From Dendrophyllia cribrosa (Eukaryota; Cnidaria; Anthozoa; Scleractinia; Dendrophylliidae): a DNA stretch of 64,000 nt. The position numbers and the translations under genes were made by a program. Shown here one piece after another: positions 1 through 11,120 of this stretch. Within the stretch, counting starts at the first letter, position 1. Each line of letters opens with the position of its first letter. The stretch is from the NCBI GenBank assembly GCA_024195265.1, contig JAJLRJ010000003.1:34323120-34387119 (forward strand), in the 5' to 3' direction. Below the pieces are notes generated by a model. The model made no database searches. It was not told where the DNA came from and worked only from the letters and a program-made list of their open reading frames with translations.

Positions 1-700
1 ATGCTTTAGGCTTTCCTTATCGAGAAAATCGACGAATGTCTGAGCAACACTTTTCTCGTCATCTCGCGATCTGGGAACACGGCGACGAGCTCGCCCGGGC
101 CTTTGTCTTCTACGAGACATCTGAACAAAATACAAGGAGCACTAATTATTTAAAACAATTAATAAATAGAGATTCTACCAAATCATTACGTACATCACCA
201 TGAGATGCGCACGCACCGCCGCAGGTCAGTGCACTTTTCAATCGCCGTAGGTTCGGACGTGTTTGTCATCGTGCTGTTATTTCGGTTCCTGTACCGTTAT
301 TTCACGGTAAGTTTACGTGGTTTCTGTTTATTATTTTGTCTTTCGCTTGCAGTGGACGCGTTCCACTACTGTTTCGGGCATAAACCTAAACGGCCTGCAT
401 TTCTGTTTATTCATTTTGCGAGTCTTGTTACGTGTTACAGTGCTCGACTTGGAAAAATTAGTGACTGCAGGACGTGTCCTGAGTCGAACTAACGTGGTAT
501 AACGCGCTTTATACCTGTTCACTCTTGAAGTTATTTGGGATTTTACGGCCCATTACTTTTATATCCGTTTACAACGAGATTGTAAGCGAAGTTCAGCCGT
601 TTGTTGAAACCGGCTTCGAACCACGTGGCGGACGTGTCCGCCATTTTGGATTTCAAGTTATCTAATCCTGTCTTCACCTCTTCGTTTTGTGTTATAGACG

Positions 701-1708
701 ATGGGTGACAAGACTAAGCCTGATCCGTCTGGAAAGCCAGGCCATTCTGGACCCCCCACGTCTGCAGAGTTTAAGGCTATGTTTACTGAACTTCTCGATG
801 ATGCTAAGAAGGATATCTTAGCTCAAGTTAAAGACTCTATTGATCAAGTCTATGTCGACTTCGAAGCTGTTGAAGCTGAGCCTGAGGGTGCTCAAATCAG
901 CACAGAGAATAGCCCAGACGCTGTGGTGGAAAGCAACATTAATGAGTTTATTCAGCCAAAAGAACCTGACGCCGGTCAAGGTTCAAGCAGTGATTCATTC
1001 GAATCACTTGCGCAAGAGTTCAGTATTGGTGAAAAGACATCTCCAGCCATAAATACAAATTTGGCGGATATAGTGAAAAGTCTACTTGCAGAAAAGCTCT
1101 CGAAAGAAAAGCTAAGTGAGGTACAGGGAAAGTACCTGAGACCTGAAAACTGCACCAACTTGGTGGCTCCCAAGATAAATAAACAAATTTGGCAACAATT
1201 ACATCAGGAAACCAGAAACACTGATTCTGCGTTCCAGAAGACACAGGCATTGCTGATTTCAGGTTTATATGCAGTCCTCCGGGTGTGCAACAGTTGTAGT
1301 GGGGTTCATAAAAATGCCCTGACTCATGCAGCAGTCCTATTGTTATCAGCAAATAGGGATCTCAACCTGAAACGCAGGGATCTCATTCGCCCTGATCTGA
1401 ACAAACAATATGTCTCACTGTGCAATCCGTCTACTGCTGTGTCAACTTTTCTGTTTGGGGATGACCTTAACAAGGAGGTAGAAGAGCTTACCAAATCTGA
1501 CAAGCTCAGCAATAAAGTTACTCCAAAGCAACGCATGGAACCTTATAAGGTCCCATCTGGTAGAGGCATGCGTGGTCGTGGCCGCTTTAGCCAGAGTAAT
1601 GGCAGGGGAAGGGGATCAAGGTTTACAAGTCGTCCTTTTTTAGCACCAGGCCGGGGCCAGTTACGGTCCCATCAGAATCCCAAGACCCCATCATCCAAGA
1701 CCCAATAG
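701..1708 (+). CDS. Gag-like ORF1 of the DIRS-like element
   Basis: A 335-residue open frame starts at ATG 701 and lies between the left inverted end and the RT region. The N-terminal 120 residues are acidic and low in complexity. Residues about 145-250 form a helical, Trp/Leu-rich block (RPENCTNL, IWQQLHQETR, ALLISGLYAVLRV) of the type seen in gag-like proteins of metazoan DIRS elements. The C-terminal 60 residues are rich in RG and RGG (GRGMRGRGRF, NGRGRGSRF) and basic, as expected for RNA binding. No CCHC zinc knuckle is visible. The role as particle or RNP protein is inferred from position and composition. This frame is uninterrupted, unlike the RT that follows. Confidence 0.7.
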   Translation: MGDKTKPDPSGKPGHSGPPTSAEFKAMFTELLDDAKKDILAQVKDSIDQVYVDFEAVEAEPEGAQISTENSPDAVVESNINEFIQPKEPDAGQGSSSDSFESLAQEFSIGEKTSPAINTNLADIVKSLLAEKLSKEKLSEVQGKYLRPENCTNLVAPKINKQIWQQLHQETRNTDSAFQKTQALLISGLYAVLRVCNSCSGVHKNALTHAAVLLLSANRDLNLKRRDLIRPDLNKQYVSLCNPSTAVSTFLFGDDLNKEVEELTKSDKLSNKVTPKQRMEPYKVPSGRGMRGRGRFSQSNGRGRGSRFTSRPFLAPGRGQLRSHQNPKTPSSKTQ

Positions 1709-1754
1709 TTTCTGCAGAGGTAAGTCAGAGTGCTATAGCTAATATTTTTTCAAA

Positions 1755-2766
1755 TCAGCCCCCTTTTAAGGCAGGAGGGCTACGAGATTTCCTCCATGTG
1801 TGGGAGAAAATAACAACTGGTCCATTCATCTTGGATGCAGTTTCCCACTGTCACATTGAATTTAACCTGGTACCTGAGTCTCACATTTATGCCAGGAGAA
1901 CACAGTTTTTTTACTGCATTTGAACAAACAGTCATTGACAATGAAATAGAGAAATTCCTCCAAAAAGGAATAATCAGGCTCTCCACACCTGAGGATGGTC
2001 AGGTAGTATCCCCATCTTCACACGACCTAAAAAAGATGGGTCTCATTGAGTAATTTTTAACCTTAAGAAACTGAATGAGTCAGTGTCTTATCATCATTTC
2101 AATATGGACACATTAGAGACAGCTATTAAGCTTATGAGACCATTATGCTTTATGACCTCCATTGACCTCAAAGATGCATATTACTCTATACCAATTGCAT
2201 CAGAGCATCAGAAATATTTGAAATTTGTTTGGAGAGACCAGTTATATGCCTTTACTAGCTTGCCTATGGGCTTGTCTAGTAGTCCTAGAATCTTTACCAA
2301 AATTATGAAACCTGTCTTTGCTTTTCTGAGAGGTCAGCTTGGTCACACTTGTTTAGGTTATATGGATGACTCTTTCTACCTTGAAGATAGTTATGTGGAA
2401 TGCCAGGAAGCCACATTACATGCAGTGCAATTTATTATCAGCTTAGGTTTTACAATCCATCCTGATAAGTCAGTTATCATACCGACTCAAACTTTAGAGT
2501 TTCTAGGATTCGTTTTGGATTCCATTCACATGATAGTGACTCTTACAACTAAGAAAGCTGATAAGCTCTTGCAGTTGTGCCGTAAGTTTTCTCAGCCAAA
2601 TAGACAGTTTACAATCCGTGAGGTTGCATCTTTTCTTGGCACACTAGTCTCAAGCTTCCCTGGGGTGGATTTTGGGCCCCTCCATTATCGTCACATCGAG
2701 GCTGATAAAGAGAGAAACTTAAAATTGAATCGGGAATTTCGATGCATTCATGGCCTTATCTTATGA
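1755..2766 (+). pseudogene. Reverse transcriptase of the DIRS-like element, frameshifted
   Basis: Conserved RT blocks run in order on the plus strand: a preceding PPFKAGGLRDFL block from about 1758, then the primer-grip region, SIDLKDAYYSIPI near 2158-2196, FTSLPMGLSSSP, and the catalytic GYMDDS near 2358-2375 (a YxDD motif). LEFLGFVLDS follows. The coding frame is broken: the 1755-1925 segment is in one frame and ends at a stop, the next piece (MPGEHSFFTAFEQ to LKKMGLIE) is in another and stops near 2050, and the main 227-residue frame starts at 2083. The protein would copy element RNA, but this copy cannot make it in one piece. Confidence 0.8.
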
Positions 2767-3790
2767 GTGCTTGACAGAAGTTCACTGGTGGTCTGCTAAT
2801 GTTCATTCGGCTTCAAGGAAGATCCACCACTCCAGTTCTGACGTAGTAATTTACACTGATGCTTCTCTAAAAGGCTGGGGTGCTCAAATTGAACATAGCG
2901 ACCATACTTGTGGTATATGGTCCAAACTTGAATCAGCCAAGCACATTAATTATCTAGAGTTATTAGCTGTCAAACTTTCATTGTCATCTTTGTGCGATGA
3001 CAGAAGTAACATTCATGTTAGGATTATGTCGGACAACACTACCGCTGTTTCCTACATTAATGCCATGGGGGGATGCAAGTCATTAGATTGTAACTCCCTT
3101 GCACAAGAAATTTGGGATTGGGCCATTGCCAAGAATATTTGGCTTTCAGCTGCCCATATTCCAGGATCTAGCAATGTTGATGCTGATCAGTTATCTCGCA
3201 ATTTGAATTTGGATCTTGAATGGATGCTTTCAGTTCCTGTATTCAAGAAAATTACCTTGTTGTTTGGACAACCAGACATAGATCTCTTTGCTAGTAGACT
3301 TAATGCGCAAGTAGAGACCTATGTATCGTGGAAACCACATCCAATGGCAAAGTATGTAGATGCTTTTTCCATTGATTGGTCAAATTTTTTCTTTTATGCA
3401 TTTCCCCCCTTTTGTCTTATTTCCAGATGTGTGCAACAAATAATTCACAGTCAGGCAAAAGGAATCATGATAATACCTCTATGGACAACACAGCCATACT
3501 TTACAGCTGTGCTGAGTCTGTTGATAGACATACCACGGGTTCTGAAGGCTTCTTCTCAGAATCTCATTCATCCAACTCTGGACGGTCCACATCCACTACA
3601 CCGACATCTGGAGTTACTGGTATGCAAATTATCAGGCAATCCTTGCAGAAGTCGGAGCTTTCGCCAGACATTGTTGAGATCATCATGCATTCCTGGCGAG
3701 ATAGTACACACAAACAATACAAAGTGTATATCAATAAGTGGTTGCAATTTTGTAGTGAAGGGTCACATGATCCCCTGCATCCCTCTGTAA
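2750..3790 (+). CDS. RNase H region of the DIRS-like element
   Basis: A 346-residue frame overlaps the end of the RT frame by 17 bases in a different register, so RT and RNase H are not one continuous polyprotein here. RNase H signatures are visible: IYTDASLKGWGAQ (first catalytic Asp), YLELLAVKLSL (Glu), MSDNTTAVSYIN (Asp), and a late SSNVDADQLSR block (final Asp). This is the RNase H type attached to DIRS and gypsy-like RTs. The last 60 residues overlap the recombinase frame, and the LFASRLNAQ block after RNase H is also typical of the order. The start codon at 2750 is only the first ATG; in an intact element the frame would be fused to RT. Confidence 0.75.
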   Translation: MALSYECLTEVHWWSANVHSASRKIHHSSSDVVIYTDASLKGWGAQIEHSDHTCGIWSKLESAKHINYLELLAVKLSLSSLCDDRSNIHVRIMSDNTTAVSYINAMGGCKSLDCNSLAQEIWDWAIAKNIWLSAAHIPGSSNVDADQLSRNLNLDLEWMLSVPVFKKITLLFGQPDIDLFASRLNAQVETYVSWKPHPMAKYVDAFSIDWSNFFFYAFPPFCLISRCVQQIIHSQAKGIMIIPLWTTQPYFTAVLSLLIDIPRVLKASSQNLIHPTLDGPHPLHRHLELLVCKLSGNPCRSRSFRQTLLRSSCIPGEIVHTNNTKCISISGCNFVVKGHMIPCIPL

Positions 3791-4599
3791 GGGCCGTGCT
3801 CTTGTTTCTGCACAGCCTCTTCGAGAAAGGTTTAAGCTACTCTGCTCTGAATACAGCCCGTTCAGCAATCTCCAACATTGACATGAATGGCAGTGATGAT
3901 CAGGATCGTACACCAGTAGGGAAGCATTTCCTTGTGTGCAGATACCTTAAAGGAGTGTTCAACAAACTCAAGCCTGTGCCAAAGTACAACAACATTTGGC
4001 CTGTGGACACTGTTCTTGATTACCTGAGTTTATTTTGGCCTCTGGATAAGATCAATTTGAAAGAACTCACCTTGAAATTAGTCATGTTGATTGCACTAAC
4101 CACAGGGCAAAGGTGTCAGACACTGACATTTTTGGATATATCAGCAGAGTATATGCAGAGAAATGAGCAATGTTTTAATTTTGCCTTAACGGAACACCTC
4201 AAGCAGGACAAGCCTGGCAAAGTGTTTGGAAATGTCCGCTTGTACAAGTACCCAGTTAAGGAACTGTGTGTGTATGAAACTTTAGATTACTATATAAGTG
4301 TTACTGAGAAATTAAGGGATTCCACTAAATTGCTTGTATCATTCATCAAACCACATAGGGCAGTGACCTCGTCCACTATTGGACGCTGGATCAAAACCAT
4401 GTTAGGTCAGGCAGGCATTGATACAGAGTTATTCTCTGCTCATAGTACTAGATGTGCTTCAACGAGTAAAGCACTTACGTCTGCTTCTACTAATGTAATC
4501 CTAGCTACGGCTGGTTGGACTGAAGAGTCCACATTTCGTAAATTCTACAACAAACCAGTTGCTGTAACAAACCAGATGAGTGTATCAGTTCTCAAATAG
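3376..4599 (+). CDS. Tyrosine recombinase of the DIRS-like element
   Basis: A 407-residue open frame overlaps the RNase H frame, a common DIRS arrangement. The real N-terminus is likely near residue 75-85, where the SAM-like core-binding domain begins (IVEIIMHSWRDSTHKQYKVY). The catalytic domain shows the expected residues: first Arg in TTGQRCQTL, the His-x-x-Arg box in AHSTRCAST, and a C-terminal Tyr in STFRKFYNKP. These are the R-H-R-Y residues that cut and rejoin DNA through a phosphotyrosine, the step that replaces DDE integrase in DIRS elements. The frame has no internal stop, so this is the best-preserved part of the element. Confidence 0.85.
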   Translation: MVKFFLLCISPLLSYFQMCATNNSQSGKRNHDNTSMDNTAILYSCAESVDRHTTGSEGFFSESHSSNSGRSTSTTPTSGVTGMQIIRQSLQKSELSPDIVEIIMHSWRDSTHKQYKVYINKWLQFCSEGSHDPLHPSVRAVLLFLHSLFEKGLSYSALNTARSAISNIDMNGSDDQDRTPVGKHFLVCRYLKGVFNKLKPVPKYNNIWPVDTVLDYLSLFWPLDKINLKELTLKLVMLIALTTGQRCQTLTFLDISAEYMQRNEQCFNFALTEHLKQDKPGKVFGNVRLYKYPVKELCVYETLDYYISVTEKLRDSTKLLVSFIKPHRAVTSSTIGRWIKTMLGQAGIDTELFSAHSTRCASTSKALTSASTNVILATAGWTEESTFRKFYNKPVAVTNQMSVSVLK

Positions 4600-4740
4600 G
4601 CTTATACATGTAGAATGTGTATTGCGGCTGTGTGGAATTAAACTATGCTATGACATAGACTGATTGGGCACTTTGTCATTTTGTGCTCTCTGCGTTAAAA
4701 TCTCATGGTAACCCGGATGTACATAATGATTTGGTAGAAT

Positions 4741-6008
4741 TGAAAATTAAACAAGACTTACCTGTAAGTTGAAGTTTGATGATAATTCTGCCAAATCATT
4801 AGTAGTACAGAAGGGTTAACATGCCCATTACACCCTTATATGAACCCACCCTATCATGGCGTTATGCCTTCCTGTCACTTCAGCATTATTGATTTCCTGC
4901 GCCAGTCAGGCTGTGCTGAGGTGATCACAAAATGTCTTTAAAAACTAACTGACCTGCGGCGGTGCGTGTGTGACGATAAGGTTTTCCTTCTCAAGCGGGG
5001 TATGAAAACTGGAACTTGAACAATGCTTTTCTGAAACAACGACTTTTACGCGGGGAAACTTCAGCTCAGAGCGAACCACGCTTGCAGCGGAGATAAGGCT
5101 CGTCACAACCTTGGTACACGGGGATCTACTAGCAGGGACTTCTTAGGACTCAGCAGGAAACCAGTCAAAACTTCAGCCAACGTAGGTTTATTCTGACTCA
5201 GGATCTAACCAACTAAAATGTACAATTTTACGTCTACTTATAGTACAGCGAGAACAAAGCGCAATTTTTCCTATTGTCAAAGCACCTCGACGTGTACACG
5301 TCTCTGCTCACAAGGACAAAAGATCTTATTTAAATTTCTAGGACACGTAGCGTTCTACATTGTTACCAAAGTGGAGTGACAACCTAGAACACTCCCCTTG
5401 AAAGGAACTACATTAAAAATTTGCGAGAACGGAAAGGACTTTGCTTCCGTAAACCTTAAGGACAAAGAAACTCTGGACTCTTTTCGACGAGTGAAAGGAA
5501 AATTCTACTTAAATATTCTTTTCATAAAATTAAGCTATTGAAACGCACGTGGTGGGAGCTAGGCAGATGTACAACTGTACACGTCTTTAGTTTGAATACA
5601 TCATAAGAGAACTATTGTTTACAAAAACCCAACTTTTGGCCTATTTCATTTTACAACACGAATTTAGAAATTTAGGAAATGGATAAAATACACAATTATG
5701 AGTCTAAATACTACGGCTATAAGGCTGTACGAGTGAAAACGGAACAACTAAATAACTTTAAATCAGCGAAGCGATTAGCGAACTGGCCAATAATGCTCTG
5801 AATGAAACTTGAATAATACTATTTTGGTCAAATGCGAAAAGTGTAAACTTGAACAAATCTGTCTCTAAAACTTTTTAACAGCAAATGTCGTGATTTTGGA
5901 TTCCCTCCCGTGACACGTGCGCATCTCATGTTAACCCTTCTGTACTACTAATGATTTGGCAGAATTATCATCAAACTTCAACTTACAGGTAAGTCTTGTT
6001 TAATTTTC
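4741..6008. mobile_element. DIRS-related unit with ~80-bp inverted ends, no coding
   Basis: The first ~80 bases (4741-4823, starting TGAAAATTAAACAAGACTTA) recur as the inverse complement at 5929-6008. The arms contain CTGCCAAATCATTAG, a variant of the DIRS inverted end, and the unit directly abuts the DIRS copy. Inside, 4949-4971 is complementary to bases just inside the left end of the DIRS copy (207-229). No long frame exists between the arms. It may be a deleted DIRS copy, or the right end plus internal complementary region of a compound element. The two explanations cannot be separated here. Confidence 0.6.
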
Positions 6009-7594
6009 AATTATTCAGCGAAAAGTAGTGTAATACGGCTGAGTACTTTCACGAGTCAGTTTTTATTTTTTCGAGCCTTTTAAATTGTTTGTTATACGAC
6101 GGATAATTATCTTCTCTAAATGTAGGTTTTTAAAAGTGTTTTTCCTAGCGCGCGGTCAGAAGAGTGTAGTAACGTATCTGATCGCCGTTTTACTGAACTC
6201 ACACAATTTGAAAATGAGATTTCTTCTTTCATAGTAAAATCTGCTGAATACTATGTTTGAGATAAAGCCCAAGAATTAAAATTAAAAAAAAATTAAAATG
6301 TAAGATATTTCAAGTCAGTACAAATACACTTGAGACCTGTTCCGTTTTACCGGAAAACGTGTTCAATTGAGAGGTGTTTTTCTATTCGTAGGTTTTTATT
6401 CCTTTTAAATTACGGCAAGTTTAAGAATTGATAACAGCAAGACTTTAGAAGAGGTTTCGTTGAAAACTGAAAACATTTCGACTTTCGTGACTGAATTTTT
6501 CGATTTCTTGCAGACTGATACGGGTCAGTCACGCGATTCGTCTATAAAAATATAGCAATTTCATCATGCTACAAGTAATTATTTTCCGCTGCAAGAATTA
6601 GATATAGCTGAAGTGATCGAAGACGGAAAAACGACTGAAGATGGAAAACTCCTCAAATATGAATCTAAATCAGTGTCGGGATAAGGAAGAGTTTCCTCTT
6701 CTCAAGTACATCCGCGTCTATCACATCACATCAGACAATTTTAGTAAACAATATTTAGAGTTGCTATTTCCAGCATTGTTATTAGGTCTCTTGAAGCCAA
6801 ATATAGAAGAAGAGACGTTGTCTATCAATGAAATTTTTCGGAAAACCCGTTAAAGTCCTAACTGACCCATGATGTCATTTTCACTGAACACAAGCTGGTT
6901 GCTTCGTGAACGCCGCTGGTGCCTGATAAATCGTGAAGGCAGTTGTCGACCGCGAGAACAATGACAAGTATAATGTCATAAAGAAAGCTTCTGGTAAAAC
7001 ACATTTGGAAATTGTTTTACTACAAGGCCACTAAAGCTATAATAGCTTTTGCCCGTGATGTCTGCAGCTAGGCTCAGAGTGACTTTGTCGCAAGCACAAC
7101 AGGACCAAACTATTATTTTCTTCCATGAAATTAAATACTTCGTTACAAGATATTTTGAAAGATTGCTACACTACTAACATTCGTTTAAGATATTAAGACT
7201 CACCTAAAATATGCAGCTTGTAAAGAAAAAAACTGAAATTATTTCCGTATGTAGACCTATATAGTCTTTGTAAGCAGATATTTCTCACATGCTCAGCATA
7301 TGCTTAAACATGACAATGACGTCGTGTTTCCAAAAAATCAGTTTCGATTGAATTCACGTGAGTTTACGTGTCATGGATGTCATGGAATGACATCCATTTC
7401 CCCGGCGAACAAATACATTAACTTTCAGAAAGGTTTGGTTAGAAAACAAATGGGTCCCAGCTTAGACTTCTTCAAAAACAGGTCTTGTGCTATCTTCTCC
7501 AAGCCCTGTGGCGATGGGTATTTAAACTCTGAGCCTACACCTAGGGGGGATGTGGAAAAGCGGTCGCTCTTTTTAGTGGCCAGAGCAAAAAGTA
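6009..7594. other. AT-rich stretch with no recognisable gene
   Basis: Open frames are short; the 70-residue frame at 6641-6853 and the 114-residue frame at 7300-7644 have no recognised domain, and the latter runs into the transposon cluster that begins at 7595. No RNA gene or clear repeat structure was seen. Confidence 0.4.
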
Positions 7595-7643
7595 GGGAGC
7601 TATTCAGCAAGCACGACGACAACGTCAGCGGCACAAAACAATA

Positions 7644-10376
7644 GGCCGGTTCTCACTAGGGCTCTTAAGTGCACTTGGTACGTACTTGTATTGTGAACTC
7701 CTTTCTGAGAGCGTTTGCTAAGTCTGACTTTCGTTTCAATAAAAGCACTCATCTGATTTATTTACGCGTTTAAATCTCAATGTAAAATGTATCAAAGAGG
7801 TAAAAATTAACATCAGCTGAATGTAATTAAAAAGTTAAATAATTTGCAGTAGTTTGTTTTCTGAAAGCTCTACATTTCCCTTCTTTTTTTATCAAAAACG
7901 TCTTTTTGATTAGCACGTGCTGTTGGTTCGTGCGGAATCACCCAAGTGTGGCTCGCGTACTTGGGGTGTGAACGTTTTAATGACCGCACTTTTTGGTTTC
8001 TTTGTTGCCCTGGCGATATGCGTAAAACAAAGAATCCAAGTACAGTTCAAAGTAACGTCTACCCCTTAGGGACGGACCATTAGATTTTTGAGGGGAGTGG
8101 GGGGGGGGGGGGGGGGGGGGGGGGTTGGGCAATTTTTTGGTGCATGATATTTTTTTTGCGAGTCTATATGTTTTAAAGCCTGACACATATACGTGTTAGG
8201 AATACTAGAAAGGCCATACTAGAGACAGGAATACTATAGCAAGTCAGATCTGATGTAACAGCAGCTTAATAGCATGAAGCCTGGCCGCCGTGTTGTAACT
8301 GCCCCTACAATTTTCATTACACCATCCCCCTGTTGATGTCGCTTCCACAGCGCATCGTAGTACACCCAACCATCTTACAATTACAGGGGCGGTGCCGGAA
8401 ATATAATGTTAGTGGGGCGAATCTCCTGTGCCGAGCGCCGAAGGCGCGAGCTTCTAGGGGGTTCCGGGGGCATGCTCCCCCGGGAAATGTTTGAAATGAA
8501 ACTCTCTGAAATACTATTTCCTGAGACCGGAGAAACAGTTTCCAAGGCCAGCTTTGAATTCAGTTTAATTCTCATGAAAAGTACATGAAACAGAAAAAGT
8601 TACACGAAACACTTTCTGAAACTTGGGTGTAACTCCATTTTGGTTGCTTGTTGAAAGTAAATTCGACTGTCACTCGAATATTCTCTGTCAATTCCTTTCA
8701 GTATGGGAAGGCTTTGGAAACGAATTTTCCTAAGCGATTTTCTCTGTCATTGGAGGCAGAAAGAAACTGATTTCCAATATCAGCCATGTTCAATTTGTCA
8801 GTTAATGCAATGTCTGGATAATGCAATGATTTAATCTTTCTTGTGACATATATAGTTTGTTCGTAGATATGTCTTGAGCCTTCTTAGGGCAGAGGCCGAG
8901 CGCTAACTCACAGCATTAATGGGTTTGTTTGATGGATTTGTCGGTAGCTGGAGTCCGATAGCTGACGTCCGAGTAACTCAAGGGGTATTGAAATGCTTGG
9001 TTCACAATATCTAATCTCCAGTCTAAAGTCACAATATCTCCGATATAAAATTGTAGGCTTTTGATTAATTAACGGAATATTTATTTTGCAAACTCTAATA
9101 CATTAAAGCGCCCCGCCATCAGATCTGGTCAAAGGATGTTGCTGCACTATTCATCTCCGCCCACCGCCATTTTGAGCTGTCGAACGTTGGTGGGGCAAAT
9201 GCCCCACCGGTAGCGCTGCCCCTGCAATTACAAGCTTGTTGTACAACACATAAACAAAGTATTTCTCATCCATTGAGATATACATGTACCTACAATGCCA
9301 CTGTACAACTATAAAAGAGCCATTCCTTGTGTCAGAAAATATCTTACATGCTTATGAAATCAGCTAAAAAGCCTACAAAGAAACAACTTACGTCGTCGTT
9401 GTTATTGGCTTAACTAAACAAGCCAATGAAAAGATAGAACATTTGATCCTCCCCAAGCGCTCATAAGTCGCTAACATTCTACAACGACTTCAGTGCGATT
9501 TATTTGTGTTCTGACCATCTGCTCCTGGATATAAAATATTGTTCTAAAACATATAAAGCTTTGCAGGAATTTTTTTCTGGGATTTTTGTTTTGCACGATA
9601 TTTTTTTTGGCAGTTCAAGGCCGTGCTCGAATTTTTTTTTGGTATTTGCCCAACCCCCCCCCCCCCCTCAAAAATCTAATGGTCCGTCCCTTACTTGGGA
9701 GCGCACTTGACCAATGACAGTACAGCCGTGCAGCCGTGCAACTAAAAGCACGTGGGCGTGCAACTTTGAATTCCACAGGGAACGAGCTCTCTGCGTTTTG
9801 GTTTACGATTCTGGAGTCACGGGCGACTCAGGCAAAAAGACTCTCAAGCAGGATCTCAAGTTTTACTTTAGCTGTTGTAATAGAAGGCGTATTTCAAGCC
9901 GACTGAGGGTAAAAAATTCTACGTTGAGAAAAAAAGGTTGAAGTCTAATTTTCAGGCTCAGCCAATCAAAAACACTACAGCTATGCGCGCATTCAATACT
10001 CATGAGATACAAAAACATGTTTTTAAGACGAGCACGAACAATTTCCCAAAAATTAACAGAGTGGGCATAGTATTACACCCGGCTCTGAGACGATTTTTTG
10101 CTGGGCTAAGTTCAAATAAAACTTGACTTGATAACAAAAATGATTTTACTATCGACTTAGCGTTTTATGCATATCGTACTTTAGTCCTGCAACTTTGTTT
10201 ATCAAGCTAATCAACTGCACACCAACTTGTCCTCGCAAGTAATTTTCATCTAAACACGCACGCTGTGCGCAGTCATGCCTGAAAATCTATTGTCTCGTCT
10301 TTCCAAAGCAGACCTCAAATCTACTTGATTTTCAAGTGCAGTTCAAGTGCACTTTGGTCCCTAGTGTGAACCGGCC
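7644..10376. mobile_element. Middle nested inverted-repeat element (GGCCGGTT ends)
   Basis: Left end GGCCGGTTCTCACTAGGG at 7644 and right end inverse complement GGCCGGTTCACACTAGGG at 10376 match at 17 of 18 positions. AGTGCACTTG follows in both ends at slightly different spacing. TA flanks both sides (7642-7643 and 10377-10378). The element is 2,733 bp, of which 1,622 bp is another insertion (8069-9690). No transposase frame is seen in the remainder. Confidence 0.7.
8069..9690. mobile_element. Inner nested element, TTA target duplication, homopolymer ends
   Basis: The ends are GGGACGGACCATTAGATTTT at 8069 and its inverse complement at 9690, each followed inward by a long G or C homopolymer and TTGGGCAA. 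TTA lies on both sides (8066-8068 and 9691-9693), a clear 3-bp target duplication as made by PIF/Harbinger-type elements. Size 1,622 bp. No transposase frame was recognised, so it is probably non-autonomous. Near 8420-8500 it carries a GC-rich module (short palindromic GCGCCGAAGGCGC and a CCCCCGGGA block) whose relatives occur at about 40690 and 45655. Confidence 0.8.
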
Positions 10377-10678
10377 TAATGCCTCTGCACGTGCGTTTCA
10401 CATTTTGGTACATTTCTTAGCAGTTCCCTGCAAAACAACAACGTCAAATGATCAAATTATAGATTTTGTGGAGAACGTGAACATAAGACGGTCAATTTTC
10501 CTTTCTCCATATGAACTTGAAAGCCGTCCCTTCGAATTCAGCTCCTCGACAATTCAGTCACATAAGGCAAATTCAAGAAACTGGAACCGTCGCAAAGTAG
10601 TACCAAATAGTGGGAATTCTTTTTTCAATGACGTTTTCTTCGCCGTTGGCGTCATGGTTGCTAAAGCTCCCTAATATC

Positions 10679-11111
10679 AGTTCATCAACTGGATCTGAGC
10701 TGTGTAGTGAGGCTAGGCACTAGAATATTAGAAATATTAGAAATACCCTCTCACGACCCCCGTTTTGAATGCCGGGAAAGGGGGGGGGGGGGGGGGGGGG
10801 GGAGAGGTTGGCTTTGAACGTTTCTAATTTAAATCAACGTTTAAAATGAAAATTTTTAAATGTCATAAATAAGTTTTACATTTGAAATCTTTTGATTTTA
10901 TTTTGATTAATTTTGACTCAATTTTGGCGCTTTTCTGACATGATGGAAATCCAAGATGGTGGCTGTTCCACGCGTCTTATGACGTCATCACGTCACATGA
11001 CCTACCTTAACTTAAACAGTTTGCGATTTATTACAAACCCTCCAAGTTTCATAGCCACAGCTTTAATATTCTTGAAGTTACGGAGGGGGGCTGAATCCCC
11101 CACCCCCTCTC
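10679..11111. other. Spacer with a poly-G tract
   Basis: Contains a run of more than 20 G at about 10779-10801 and otherwise AT-rich sequence. No gene, RNA or paired repeat recognised. Confidence 0.4.
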
Positions 11112-11120
11112 GATCCGAAA

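Larger units (their letters stand above)
171..4740 (+). mobile_element. DIRS-like tyrosine-recombinase retrotransposon, decayed
   Basis: The unit reads gag-like ORF, reverse transcriptase, RNase H, tyrosine recombinase on one strand, which is the layout of DIRS-order retrotransposons. No integrase or aspartic protease is seen. The left end (ATTCTACCAAATCATTACGT at about 174) is matched in inverse orientation by the right end at 4701-4740, including the ACCATGAGA block at 196-205. DIRS elements end in inverted rather than direct repeats and integrate through the recombinase, so this fits. The copy is broken: the RT region has at least one frameshift and a stop, and RT and RNase H lie in different frames. 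The recombinase frame is open. A further complementary block lies in the adjoining unit: 207-229 is complementary to about 4949-4971, reminiscent of a DIRS internal complementary region. Confidence 0.85.
7595..10671. mobile_element. Outer inverted-repeat element (GGGAGCT ends) hosting two nested elements
   Basis: The left end GGGAGCTATTCAGCAAGCAC (7595) is matched in inverse orientation by the right end at 10671 (inverse complement GGGAGCTTTAGCAACCATGA). Both ends touch a TA dinucleotide (7593-7594 and 10672-10673), consistent with a TA target duplication. The similarity extends imperfectly for about 35 bases (AACG, CGTCA blocks). Most of the interior is a second element at 7644-10376. No transposase is visible, so it looks non-autonomous. 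Confidence 0.5.

Noticed and set aside
205..522. Overlapping short frames on both strands near the left end
   Set aside because: They overlap the DIRS left inverted end and untranslated region and have no recognised domain.
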